Assembly (NCBI RefSeq): GCF_000007705.1
Contig: NC_005085.1
Coordinates: 1,178,001-1,242,000 of the forward strand
DNA length: 64,000 nucleotides
Source: Chromobacterium violaceum ATCC 12472
GTDB taxonomy: Bacteria; Pseudomonadota; Gammaproteobacteria; Burkholderiales; Chromobacteriaceae
Direction of reading: 5' to 3'
This document shows, one piece after another, positions 30,347 to 38,592 of this stretch. The notes beneath the pieces are model-generated. The model was not told the origin of the DNA, did not search any database, and saw only the letters and a program-made list of their open reading frames with translations. Within the stretch, counting starts at the first letter, position 1; each line of letters starts with the position of its first letter. Made by a program: the position numbers and the translations under genes.

Positions 30347-31093
30347 ATGAGCAACAAACGCCTGATCCACGGCTTCCACGCCATCAATGCCCGCCTGTGG
30401 CAGAACCCGAAGAGCCTGATCGAGATCTGGCTGGCCGGCGGCCGCCACGACGCCCGCGCCAAGGCGGTGCTGGACAAGGCCGGCGCGGAGAACGTCAAGC
30501 TGCACATCGTCGACAAGGAGCGCCTGGACAGCATGAGCGGCAACGCCAGGCACCAGGGCGTGGTGGCGATGATAGACGCCAGCATGAACTACGTGGACCT
30601 GGACGACGTGCTGGAAAACCTGTCCGAGCCGCCCTTGCTGCTGATCCTGGACGGCGTCACCGACCCGCACAATCTGGGCGCCTGCCTGCGCGTCGCCGAC
30701 GCGATGGGTGCGCACGCGGTGATCGCGCCCAAGGACCGCTCCGCCACGCTGAACGCCACCGTGTCCAAGGTGGCCTGCGGCGCGGCCGAGGTGGTGCCCT
30801 ATATCACCGTCACCAATCTGGCGCGCACGCTGCGCGACCTGAAGGACGCCGGTGTGTGGATCGCCGGCACCACGATGGAGGCCGACACCGACCTCTACCA
30901 CTTCGACGCCTCCGGCCCGCTGGCCTGGGTGATGGGCGCCGAAGGCGAGGGCATGCGCCGGCTGACGCGCGAGCACTGCGACGTGCTGGTGTCCATCCCG
31001 ATGTTCGGCACCGTGGAAAGCCTGAACGTGTCGGTGTCGTCCGGCATGGTGTTGTCGGAAAGCCGCCGCCAGCGCGTGCTGAAGGCGGGCTGA
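30347..31093 (+). CDS. rlmB: 23S rRNA (guanosine(2251)-2'-O)-methyltransferase
   Basis: RlmB is a SPOUT-family methyltransferase that modifies G2251 of 23S rRNA. The 248-residue protein has the N-terminal L30e-like substrate domain ([21 protein letters not shown]). The three SPOUT motifs are [26 protein letters not shown] and [17 protein letters not shown], which form the trefoil knot. A TACAAT at 30309 may be its -10 box. The gene ends 20 bases before a terminator. Confidence 0.95.
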
Positions 31094-31112
31094 GCGGATT
31101 GTCCGCCGCGAG

Positions 31113-31138
31113 AAAAAGGCCGCGTCAGCGGCTTTTTT
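31113..31138. terminator. Terminator between rlmB and the convergent LysR gene
   Basis: A GCCGC/GCGGC stem with loop GTCA is extended by A-T and G-T pairs and ends in six T residues. The A-rich left arm makes it usable in both directions. Confidence 0.8.
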
Positions 31139-32034
31139 CAATCCTGCCCGCCCAGCGTCTCCCGCGTCAGCGCCAGCCAGGCGCGGGCGGCGTGGGACAG
31201 ATAGCCGCCGCGCTGCCAGATCAACGCCAGATGCCAGTACAGCTTGTGGTCGTATAGCGGCACCACGTCGAACAGCTGGCGGTCCAGCCGCTCGACGATG
31301 CTGCGCGGCAGCAGGGTGACGCCCAGGTTGGCGGCCACCAGTTCGACGATGAAGTCCCAGTGCGCGCTGCGTCCGACGATGTTGGGCGTCTTGCCCAGTT
31401 CGCGGAAGGCGTCGCCGACGCGGCGGCTGAGCGTGAAGTCGTCCGGGTACAGCACCAGCGGCTGGTCGGCGATGTCCGCCAGCTGCACCAGCGATTTGTC
31501 GCGCCAGCGCGAGCCGGCGGGCGCCACCAGGCACAGCGGATCGCGCACCACCGAGTAGTGCTCGAACAGCTGGCTGTCCACCGGCAGCACCGCCACGCCT
31601 ATCTCCAATTCGCCGCTCTTGATGCGGTTCTCTATCGCCAGCGCGCCGTCCTCCACCATCTTCAGCTCGATCTGCGGATAGCGGCGGCGGTAGCGGCTGA
31701 CCACCGGCGCGAAGAAGGCGACCCCCACCATCGGCGGCAGGCCCACCACCAGCTCGCCGTGGCTGAGCGAGGCCAGGTCGGCCAGTTCGTGCTTGAGCTG
31801 GTTCATCGCCGACAGCACGTCCAGGCCGCGCTCGTAGGTGACGCGGCCGGCGTCGGTCAGGCGGAAGCTGCGGCCCTCGCGCAGGATCAGCGGCATGTCC
31901 AGCTCTTCCTCCAGCTGCTTCACCATCTTGCTGATCGTCGGCTGGGTGACGAACAGCGCGTCGGCGGCGCGGGTGAAACTCTGGCATTTCACCAGTTCGA
32001 CGAAATAGCGTAAGGCGCGGATGTCCATTTTCAT
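31138..32034 (-). CDS. LysR-family regulator of cidAB (CidR-like)
   Basis: This 298-residue LysR protein has its winged helix at residues about 5-65 (MDIRALRYFVELVKCQSFTRAA start) and a C-terminal effector domain. It is divergent from a CidA/CidB pair with 96 bp between, an arrangement known for CidR in Gram-positive bacteria, where CidR responds to acetate or pyruvate overflow. The operator-like palindrome in the gap supports this. The assignment is by context rather than by a diagnostic motif. Confidence 0.83.
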   Translation of the reverse strand: MKMDIRALRYFVELVKCQSFTRAADALFVTQPTISKMVKQLEEELDMPLILREGRSFRLTDAGRVTYERGLDVLSAMNQLKHELADLASLSHGELVVGLPPMVGVAFFAPVVSRYRRRYPQIELKMVEDGALAIENRIKSGELEIGVAVLPVDSQLFEHYSVVRDPLCLVAPAGSRWRDKSLVQLADIADQPLVLYPDDFTLSRRVGDAFRELGKTPNIVGRSAHWDFIVELVAANLGVTLLPRSIVERLDRQLFDVVPLYDHKLYWHLALIWQRGGYLSHAARAWLALTRETLGGQD

Positions 32035-32063
32035 TCCTGTATGGAATCGTCTTGATAATTTTA

Positions 32064-32098
32064 ATTCATTTTTAGAATGAATGCCGGCTGGCTATACT
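32064..32098 (+). promoter_or_regulatory. Candidate LysR operator and cidA promoter
   Basis: An inverted repeat ATTCATT-N5-AATGAAT (32064-32082) has the size of a LysR T-N11-A box. TATACT (32093-32098) is a good -10 box for cidA, placed so that the inverted repeat covers the -35 position. This is the geometry of an activator site. Confidence 0.6.
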
Positions 32099-32130
32099 TT
32101 GCTCAACTCCTAAGTTGATGGAAGCCAAGC

Positions 32131-32571
32131 ATGGCCCGCCTGTTTCACCGCCTGTCGCAACCGCTGCAGACCTTTTTCCAGGTACTGCTGCTGAGCCTGG
32201 TGTGGCTGGCGGCCAGCCAGCTGAGCCACCGCTTCCTGCCGGCGATGCCGGCCGGGGTGCTGGGCATGCTGCTGGTGCTGGCCGGACTGTGGTCGGGCCT
32301 GCTGCCGGTGGATTGGTTCCGCCACGGCGCGCGCTGGCTGCTGGCCGAGATGCTGTTGTTCTTCATCCCGGCCGTGGTGGCGGTGGTGCAGTACCCGGAC
32401 GTGATCCTGTCCGCCGGGGCGCGCCTGCTGCTGGTGATCGTCGCCTCCACCGCGCTGGTGATGGCGGTGACCGCGCTGGTTGTCGACCGCTGCTACCGGC
32501 TGGAAATTCGGCTGCGGCGCCGCGACAGCAACCGCAGGGCGCAGATGAGGGCTGAAGTCCATGGAGCATGA
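32131..32571 (+). CDS. cidA: CidA/LrgA-family holin-like membrane protein
   Basis: This 146-residue protein has four predicted transmembrane segments and the family signature around MPAGVLGMLLVLAGL. CidA/LrgA proteins are holin-like inner-membrane proteins linked to murein hydrolase activity, cell death and, in recent work, pyruvate or small-metabolite transport together with CidB. The C-terminus is basic (RLRRRDSNRRAQMR). It overlaps the start of cidB by 11 bases. Confidence 0.87.
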   Translation: MARLFHRLSQPLQTFFQVLLLSLVWLAASQLSHRFLPAMPAGVLGMLLVLAGLWSGLLPVDWFRHGARWLLAEMLLFFIPAVVAVVQYPDVILSAGARLLLVIVASTALVMAVTALVVDRCYRLEIRLRRRDSNRRAQMRAEVHGA

Positions 32572-33244
32572 AATTGCGTTGATCTCCTTCGTACTCACCG
32601 TGGTGCTGTACTGGGTGGTCAAGAAGTATTACCTGAAGACGCGCAGCTGGTGGAGCACGCCGATATTGGCGGTGCCGCTGCTGATCATCGGCTTGGTGGT
32701 GTTGGCGCGGGTGCCGTACCAGACCTACTTCGCCGACACGCGCTGGCTGACCTGGCTGCTGGGGCCGGCGACGGTGGCGTTCGCGGTGCCGATCTACGAA
32801 TACCGCGCGCTGATCCGCAGGCATTGGCTGTCGCTGGGTTGCGGCGTATTGGCCGCCATCCCGGTGGCGGTGGCCAGCTCGGTGATGCTGGCGCGCTGGC
32901 TGGATCTGCCGGACCTGATGCAGAAGAGCCTGGCGCCGCGATCGATCAGCACGCCGTTCGCGCTGGCGGCGGCGCAGACGCTGGGCGGCTCGGCCGACCT
33001 GACCGCGCTGTTCGTGGTGGTGACCGGGGTGTGCGGCATGATGCTGGGGCAGTTGATGCTGGCCTTGCTGCCGATCCGCTCTAAGCTGGCGCGCGGCGCG
33101 CTGTTCGGCGCGGCGGCCCATGCGGCCGGCACCGCCAAGGCGAGCGAGATAGGCGCCGAGGAAGGCGTGGTGGCCAGCCTGACCATGATGCTGGCCGGGG
33201 TGGCGACGGTATTCGCCGCGCCGCTGATCAGCCACTGGCTGTAA
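32561..33244 (+). CDS. cidB: CidB/LrgB-family membrane protein
   Basis: This 227-residue protein has about six to seven transmembrane segments and the LrgB-family segments SLAPRSISTPFALAAA and GAAAHAAGTAKASEIG with the family's conserved acidic residue. It works with CidA. The two genes overlap, so they are translationally coupled. A strong terminator lies about 78 bases downstream. Confidence 0.88.
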   Translation: MEHEIALISFVLTVVLYWVVKKYYLKTRSWWSTPILAVPLLIIGLVVLARVPYQTYFADTRWLTWLLGPATVAFAVPIYEYRALIRRHWLSLGCGVLAAIPVAVASSVMLARWLDLPDLMQKSLAPRSISTPFALAAAQTLGGSADLTALFVVVTGVCGMMLGQLMLALLPIRSKLARGALFGAAAHAAGTAKASEIGAEEGVVASLTMMLAGVATVFAAPLISHWL

Positions 33245-33317
33245 CGATTGTGTTGTGAGCTGACTGCCGTGGGGTGGTGGTCGGTGGGTTTCTCCTCTTC
33301 CCCAAACGAGCGTTGAT

Positions 33318-33824
33318 TTAAGGCCGGCCCTTTGGGGTCCGGCCATTTTTTTTGGCCGCGTGGTCGTAGTCCTGGCTGTGGCCGTGGTTGTCCTGGCCGA
33401 ACGGGGTGTGGCAGACGCAGGGCGCGCCCTCGGCTGCCTCCACCAGCGTCTGCAGGATGCCGCAATCGGCCGCCGCGTGGCTGTCGTGGCACTTGTCGCG
33501 CAGCGCCAGCAGCTGCTGCTCCAGCAGCCGCAGAGCTTCCACCTGCTGATGCACCTTGGCGATCTGCTGGTCGATCAGCAGATTGATGTCCTCGCAGTCG
33601 TGTTCGTGGTCGGCCTTGAACGCGGCCAGGTTGCGGATGTCGGCCAGCGACATGCCCAGCGAGCGGCAGTGCAGGATGAAGTTCAGCTCGCCCAGCTGCT
33701 CCGCGGTGTAGCGGCGGTAGCCGGAGGCCGAGCGCTGCGGCGCGGACAGCAGGCCCTCGCGCTCGTAGTAGCGTATGGTTTCCACCTCGCAGCCGGTCTG
33801 GCGCGCCAGTTCTCCGATCAACAT
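33318..33824 (-). CDS. cadR: MerR-family Cd(II)/Pb(II)-responsive regulator
   Basis: This 168-residue MerR protein has the winged helix at residues about 1-70 (LIGELARQTGCEVETIRYYEREGLL). Metal-ligand cysteines lie at 77, 112 and 121, a spacing that matches the PbrR/CadR group. A His-rich tail follows (CVCHTPFGQDNHGHSQDYDH). I start at 33824, because the upstream ATG at 33911 would put the promoter inside the gene. It is divergent from a heavy-metal ATPase and a MerR-type operator lies between them. Confidence 0.9.
   Translation of the reverse strand: MLIGELARQTGCEVETIRYYEREGLLSAPQRSASGYRRYTAEQLGELNFILHCRSLGMSLADIRNLAAFKADHEHDCEDINLLIDQQIAKVHQQVEALRLLEQQLLALRDKCHDSHAAADCGILQTLVEAAEGAPCVCHTPFGQDNHGHSQDYDHAAKKNGRTPKGRP
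33322..33353 (+). terminator. Rho-independent terminator of cidAB
   Basis: GGCCGG-CCC pairs with GGG-(GT)-CCGGCC around a TTT loop, followed by A and eight T residues. It overlaps the last codons of the convergent cadR gene. Confidence 0.88.
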
Positions 33825-33846
33825 GACGTTCTCCCGAGAAAAACGC

Positions 33847-33877
33847 TTGACCCTGTAGTGACTACAGGGTGTGCAAT
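33847..33877 (+). promoter_or_regulatory. MerR-type cadA promoter and operator
   Basis: TTGACC (-35, 33847-33852) and TGCAAT (-10, 33872-33877) are separated by 19 bp. The over-long spacer is the hallmark of MerR-activated promoters. A perfect palindrome of ten-base arms, ACCCTGTAGT-G-ACTACAGGGT (33850-33870), fills the spacer and is the expected CadR site. Confidence 0.92.
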
Positions 33878-33904
33878 GTGCCCAGACTACCAATGGAGGC
33901 GCAT

Positions 33905-36298
33905 ATGTCAAGCATCACGCGTTATCGCAAGGCCGCATCGCCGCACCAGGGACACCAAGCTGCCCGCGGCGGCGATTGCTGCTCATCCAAGGCGGGGGCC
34001 GCGCTGGCCCAGGGCGGCGGAGAGCGGCAGACGCGCGAGCATGCCCATGGACGCCAGGGCGGCTGCGGCCACGAACACCAACCGGGCGACCGGCATGGGC
34101 ACGACCACAAGCATGATCAAGGCCACCAGCATGGCGCGGGTTGCGGCCATTCGCATGGCCATGCGGCGCCGGCCCGGGTGCAACTGGGCGAGGGCAAGGG
34201 CGCGAATCTGTCTCGGCTGCAGATCCAGGCGATGGACTGCCCGACCGAGGCCAGGTTGATCGAGAAGGCGCTTGCCGGCATGGACGGCGTGGTGGCGCTG
34301 GAATTCAATTTCATCGAACGGGTGTTGCTGCTGCGCCACGACCTGCCGCACCTGGACGGCGTCAGGAGCGCCATCGCCAAGGTGGGCATGAAGGCGGTGG
34401 AGCTGGACGCGGGCGCGCAGGCGCGGGCGCCGCAAGGCCATGGAGGGCGCGCCAACCTGCTGCTGGCGGCGTCAGGCCTGGCCGCCGCCGCGTCGGAGGC
34501 CATCGCCTGGAGCCTGGGCGACGGCCGGCTGGAAGTGGCGGCGCTGGCGCTGGCCTCCATCCTGCTGGGCGGCATCCCGACGCTGAAGAAGGGTTGGATC
34601 GCGCTGTCCTCCCGCACGCTGAACATCCATTTCCTGATGTCGGTCGCCGTGATCGGCGCGATGCTGATCGGCCAGTGGCCGGAGGCGGCGATGGTGCTGT
34701 TCCTGTTCGCCATCGCCGAGCGGCTGGAGGCGATGTCGCTGGCCAAGGCCGGCGAGGCGGTGCGCGCGCTGATGGCGCTGGCGCCGGAAACCGCTTGGGT
34801 GGCCGACGGCGCCGGCTGGCGCGAGGCGCAGGCGGCCGAGGTGGCGGTGGGCAGCCGGGTGCGGGTGCGCCCGGGCGAGCGCGTGCCGTTGGATGGCCGC
34901 ATCGCCGACGGCCACAGCAGCTTCAACGAGGCCAGCATCACCGGCGAGAGCCTGCCGGTGGACAAGGGGCCCAAGGACGCGGTGTTCGCCGGCAGCATCA
35001 ACGGCAGCGGCGTGGTGGAGATCGAGACCACGGCGCCGGCGTCCGGCTCGGTGCTGGCGCGCATCATCGCCACCGTGCGCGACGCGCAGGCGTCCAAGGC
35101 GCCGACGCAGCGCTTCATCGATCGCTTCGCCTCGGTCTATACCCCGGTGGTGCTGGCCCTGGCGGCCTTGTTCGCCGTGGCCGCGCCGCTGCTGGGCCTG
35201 ATGGCCTGGCACCAGGCGATCTACAGCGCGTTGGTGATGCTGGTGATCGCCTGCCCGTGCGCGTTGGTGATCGCCACGCCGGTGACCGTGGTCAGCGCGC
35301 TGGCCTCGGCCGCGCGCCACGGCCTGCTGGTCAAGGGCGGCGCGCCGCTGGAAATGGCGGCCCGCATCGACACCGTCTGCTTGGACAAGACCGGCACGCT
35401 GACCCTGGGCGAGCCGCGCGTCACCCGCGTGGCGGCGCTGGACGGCGGCGATGAGACCGCGGTGCTGGCGATGGCCGCCGCGTTGGACAGCCATTCCACC
35501 CATCCGCTGGCCAAGGCGGTGCTGGACGAGGCCGCGCGGCGCGGCATCGCCGTTCCGGCGGCAGAGCAGGTCAGCGAGCTGGTGGGCCGCGGCGTCCGCG
35601 GCCGGGTGGATGGCCGCGCGCTGCAGTTGGGCAGCCGCCGGCTGGCGGAGGAGCAGGGCGCGCTGACGCCGGCGCTGGCGGCTGAGCTGACGCGGATGGA
35701 CGCCGCGGGCGAGGGGGCGCTGGTGCTGCTGGACGGCGAGCGGGCGCTGGGCGTGCTGGCCGTCGCCGACCAGGTGCGGCCGGAGGCCGCGGCCACCATC
35801 GCCCGTCTGGGCGAAATGGGCGTGCGCGCGGTGATGCTCAGCGGCGACAGTCCGCAGGTGGCGGCCGCGGTGGCGGCGCAGACCGGCGTCTCCGCCGCGC
35901 ACGGCGGCCTGCTGCCGCAGGACAAGCTGCGCTTCATCGAGCAGCTGCAGGCCTGCGGCAAGGTGGCGATGGTCGGCGACGGCGTCAACGACGCGCCGGC
36001 GCTGGCGCGGGCCGACCTGGGCGTCGCGATGGGCGCGGCAGGATCGGACAGCGCGCTGGAGACGGCCGGCGTGGCGCTGATGGACGACAAGCTGTCGCGG
36101 CTGGCCGACCTGATCGTTCACGCCCGCCGCACCGCGTCGGTGCTCAAAGTGAACATCGCGATCGCGTTGGGCATCAAGCTGGTGTTCTTCGGCCTGGCGC
36201 TGGCCGGCGTGGCCAGCCTGTGGATGGCGGTGTTCGCCGACGTCGGCACCAGCCTGATCGTGATCGCCAACGGCCTGCGGCTGGCGCGGCGGGTTTAA
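33905..36298 (+). CDS. cadA: Cd2+/Pb2+/Zn2+-exporting P1B-type ATPase
   Basis: This 797-residue pump exports heavy-metal cations from the cytoplasm. The N-terminus is His/Cys-rich (residues about 44-86, HGHDHKHDQGHQHGAGCGHSHGH), a likely metal buffer. A heavy-metal-associated domain carries the variant site MDCPTE (Cys112) in place of the usual CxxC. The CPC transport motif is near residue 450, DKTGTLT near 494, and GDGVNDAPAL follows. GGAGG six bases before the ATG at 33905 decides the start, since the longer frame begins at the -10 box. Metal specificity among Cd, Pb and Zn is not settled by sequence. Confidence 0.93.
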   Translation: MSSITRYRKAASPHQGHQAARGGDCCSSKAGAALAQGGGERQTREHAHGRQGGCGHEHQPGDRHGHDHKHDQGHQHGAGCGHSHGHAAPARVQLGEGKGANLSRLQIQAMDCPTEARLIEKALAGMDGVVALEFNFIERVLLLRHDLPHLDGVRSAIAKVGMKAVELDAGAQARAPQGHGGRANLLLAASGLAAAASEAIAWSLGDGRLEVAALALASILLGGIPTLKKGWIALSSRTLNIHFLMSVAVIGAMLIGQWPEAAMVLFLFAIAERLEAMSLAKAGEAVRALMALAPETAWVADGAGWREAQAAEVAVGSRVRVRPGERVPLDGRIADGHSSFNEASITGESLPVDKGPKDAVFAGSINGSGVVEIETTAPASGSVLARIIATVRDAQASKAPTQRFIDRFASVYTPVVLALAALFAVAAPLLGLMAWHQAIYSALVMLVIACPCALVIATPVTVVSALASAARHGLLVKGGAPLEMAARIDTVCLDKTGTLTLGEPRVTRVAALDGGDETAVLAMAAALDSHSTHPLAKAVLDEAARRGIAVPAAEQVSELVGRGVRGRVDGRALQLGSRRLAEEQGALTPALAAELTRMDAAGEGALVLLDGERALGVLAVADQVRPEAAATIARLGEMGVRAVMLSGDSPQVAAAVAAQTGVSAAHGGLLPQDKLRFIEQLQACGKVAMVGDGVNDAPALARADLGVAMGAAGSDSALETAGVALMDDKLSRLADLIVHARRTASVLKVNIAIALGIKLVFFGLALAGVASLWMAVFADVGTSLIVIANGLRLARRV

Positions 36299-36508
36299 CG
36301 CGGGCACACGCTTTCGCGCACGGGCGCGAGGCAGGGCGAAGCGGCCGAGGAGGCGGAATGCGCATGCAGTCCATGCGCATCCCCGAGACGCTTTCAGCGC
36401 GGCATCGCCAAAACGACGGGGATCGCGGGCAGGCGCTTGGCGCCGCGAACAAAACCTCGTAGCGCACCAGAGCCCAGGCGCGCCGACGCAGACAGCGCAC
36501 GCAGCACG
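36299..36508. repeat. Gene-free repeat-like segment after cadA
   Basis: This 210-bp stretch has no supported gene. It contains a 9-bp stem hairpin (ATGCGCATG, 36358-36366, with CATGCGCAT, 36372-36380, loop CAGTC) that lacks a T-run. It leads directly into a dispersed repeat at 36509. The composition and hairpin suggest intergenic repeat sequence rather than a terminator. An open frame runs through it on the minus strand but appears non-coding. Confidence 0.4.
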
Positions 36509-36548
36509 GCAAGGAGGCGCGACGCAGGATCAGCGGTTTGTCAGCGGC
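36509..36548. repeat. Dispersed palindromic repeat, copy B (partial)
   Basis: CAAGGAGGCGCGACGCAGGATCAG (36509-36532) followed by GCGGTTTGTCAGCGGC (36533-36548) matches copy A at 15938-15978. The last 16 bases are the exact reverse complement of 15879-15894. It abuts the stop of the SprA-like gene. Confidence 0.6.
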
Positions 36549-36550
36549 CA

Positions 36551-37261
36551 TCAGGCGTAGGTGTCGATATTGCCGCCCTTGGCCTGCGCGCTGCCGGCCG
36601 GGGCGGTCGCTTGCTGCAGTTTCTGCAGCGGGCTGAGATTCTGATTGCCGCTCTGCTGTTGCAGCAATTGCATCCGCGCCTGCTGTTCCATCTGGGTGGC
36701 TTCTGCCGCCACCGCGCGGTCCTGGCCGGACGGGTCGGACGGCGCCAGCGCGGCGGCGCGCACCGTTTGCGCGTTGCGTATGGTTTCCTGCGGCGTGCCG
36801 CCCTGGCTGATCTGGATCGGCACTTCGCCGCCTATCGCGTATTGCTTGCCATCCGGTCCCTGTTGATAGGTGAAGCTGGCCGCGCCGGCCAGCGCGCCGC
36901 CGGCGGCCTGGTGGGCGGCTTCGTGGCGGCGCACGTCGGTGTCGCGCGCCCTCAGGTCTTCCACTTCCTTCTGCTGCGCGTCGTTCAGGGGCTTGCCGTC
37001 TGGCGTTTTGGGCGCGGCGGGCCCGGCTTGCCGCGCGGTTTTCGCGTTGTCGGCCTGGCCCTGGCCTGGGGCGTCGTTGCCGGTTTTGTCTCCCGCTGAA
37101 GCGCTGGGGATGGCGTTGGCGGTTTGCGGCGGGGAAGAGGAGGCGTCGGAAACGGGCGCGGCCTGCGAGCGCAAGGCTTGGCAGGCGGGACACTGGCAAT
37201 TGGCGCCATGCATGCTGAAACCGTAGCTGGAATAGCCGCCGGCTACACTTGAAATGGACAT
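36551..37261 (-). CDS. SprA-related putative metalloprotease
   Basis: This 236-residue protein has the family segment RARDTDVRRHEAAHQAAGG with a HEAAH (HExxH) zinc site, followed by ASFTYQQGPDGKQYAIGGEVPI. The same unit occurs in SprA-related/CJM1_0395-type putative metalloproteases. The N-terminus has CQCPAC, possibly a second metal site. The C-terminus is Gln- and Ala-rich. I start at 37261, where AGAGGA precedes the ATG. A longer frame to 37444 would cross the divergent promoter region. No signal peptide is evident. Substrate unknown. Confidence 0.72.
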   Translation of the reverse strand: MSISSVAGGYSSYGFSMHGANCQCPACQALRSQAAPVSDASSSPPQTANAIPSASAGDKTGNDAPGQGQADNAKTARQAGPAAPKTPDGKPLNDAQQKEVEDLRARDTDVRRHEAAHQAAGGALAGAASFTYQQGPDGKQYAIGGEVPIQISQGGTPQETIRNAQTVRAAALAPSDPSGQDRAVAAEATQMEQQARMQLLQQQSGNQNLSPLQKLQQATAPAGSAQAKGGNIDTYA

Positions 37262-37357
37262 GAAACGCGTTCCTCTGTCCATACAGTATAGAAGCGCCTG
37301 CCCGCTATTCCAATGACCGTGGCAGAATGTCCGCCTGTATATATGCGGGAGCAAACG

Positions 37358-37837
37358 ATGAGCGAAGAAGCCCAGAGGCAAAGAGAGCTGGTGATGTCGG
37401 TGCTGATGACGCCGGACATGGCCAATTTTTCCGGCAATGTGCACGGCGGCGTGCTGCTGAAGCTGCTGGACCAGGTGGCCTATGCCTGCGCCAGCCGCTA
37501 CGCCGGCTGCTATGTGGTGACGCTGTCGGTGGACCAGGTGCTATTCAAGCAACCGATTCATGTCGGCGAGCTGGTGACCTTCCTGGCCAGCGTCAATCAT
37601 GTCGGCCGCACTTCGATGGAGGTGGGCATCAAGGTGGTGGCGGAAAACATCCAGCAGCGCAGCCAGCGCCACACCAACAGCTGCTATTTCACCATGGTGG
37701 CCTATCAGGACGGCAAGCCGATGACGGTGCCGACCCTGGTGCTGGAGACCGAGGAGCAGCGGCAGCGCTTCCGCGCCGCCGAGATGCGCAAGCAGTTGCG
37801 GATGGAGATGCAGCAGCGCAAGGACGCCGGACAGTGA
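37358..37837 (+). CDS. Hotdog-fold acyl-CoA thioesterase (YciA-like)
   Basis: This 159-residue protein has the hotdog-fold motif NFSGNVHGGVLLKLLDQVAYACASRYAG, which includes the conserved Asp, and SVDQVLFKQPIHVGELV. The family hydrolyses acyl-CoA to free acid and CoA in the cytoplasm. GGGAG lies about eight bases before the ATG at 37358; a longer frame from 37313 lacks a ribosome site. The C-terminus has a charged helix (RKQLRMEMQQRKD). Confidence 0.88.
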   Translation: MSEEAQRQRELVMSVLMTPDMANFSGNVHGGVLLKLLDQVAYACASRYAGCYVVTLSVDQVLFKQPIHVGELVTFLASVNHVGRTSMEVGIKVVAENIQQRSQRHTNSCYFTMVAYQDGKPMTVPTLVLETEEQRQRFRAAEMRKQLRMEMQQRKDAGQ

Positions 37838-37904
37838 CGCCGCCGCTGTTCCCCCTGCGGCGGGTGGCCTACAATGCGGGGCTTTTCCCTCCTCTTCGGC
37901 TGCC

Positions 37905-38579
37905 ATGTTCACCCTGATCCACCAAGATCCCCGTTTCTATCTCGTCGACAAGCACCCCGGCGCGAGCTTCCACCGCGAGGGCGATGCGCCCGGCTTGATG
38001 GATGCCCTGCGCGCGGGGCTGGACGACGAGGCCCTGTGGCCGGTGCACAGGCTGGACCGCATCACGTCCGGGCTGATCCTGGTGGCGCGCTCGGCCGAGG
38101 CGGCGCGCGCGCTGGGCGACGCGCTGGCCGGGCGCGAGGTCGAGAAATACTACCTGGCCTTGTCGGACCGCAAGCCGTTGAAGAAGCAGGGCAGGGTGGC
38201 CGGCGACATGGCCAAGGGCAGGGGCGGCGCCTGGCGTTTGACGGAAGGCCGGGAGAATCCGGCCGTCACCCAGTTTTTCAGCTATGCGCTGGAGCCGGGA
38301 TTGAGGCTGTTCCTGCTGCGGCCGCGTACCGGCAAGACCCACCAGCTGCGGGTGGCGATGAAGTCGCAGGGCGCGCCGATACTGGGCGACGCGCTGTACG
38401 GCGGCAGCGAGGCCGACCGCGGCTACCTGCACGCCTACGCCTTGCGTTTCGAACTGGACGGGGAGAGATTCGCCTTCGTCTGCCCGCCGTTGGCGGGAGA
38501 GCGCTTTATCGGCGAGGCCTGCCGCGACAGGCTGGCGGACCTGGGCGAGCCCTGGTGCCAGCCGTGGCCGGGCGCCTGA
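37905..38579 (+). CDS. RluA-family pseudouridine synthase
   Basis: This 224-residue enzyme has the RluA catalytic motif HRLDRITSGL with Asp51 and the RPRTGKTHQLRVAM segment. It belongs to the short RluA-type group without an S4 domain (TIGR01621-like). It isomerises uridine in a structured RNA, but the target is unknown. A TACAAT at 37870 may be its -10 box. It is convergent with the YdjC-like gene with only 13 bp between. Confidence 0.88.
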   Translation: MFTLIHQDPRFYLVDKHPGASFHREGDAPGLMDALRAGLDDEALWPVHRLDRITSGLILVARSAEAARALGDALAGREVEKYYLALSDRKPLKKQGRVAGDMAKGRGGAWRLTEGRENPAVTQFFSYALEPGLRLFLLRPRTGKTHQLRVAMKSQGAPILGDALYGGSEADRGYLHAYALRFELDGERFAFVCPPLAGERFIGEACRDRLADLGEPWCQPWPGA

Positions 38580-38592
38580 GCGCCCCAGGCCT

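Noticed and set aside
36174-36550. Minus-strand reading through the cadA end and repeat region
   Set aside because: The translation is Arg/Pro/Ala rich and covers an inverted-repeat region; it has no start signal or domain.
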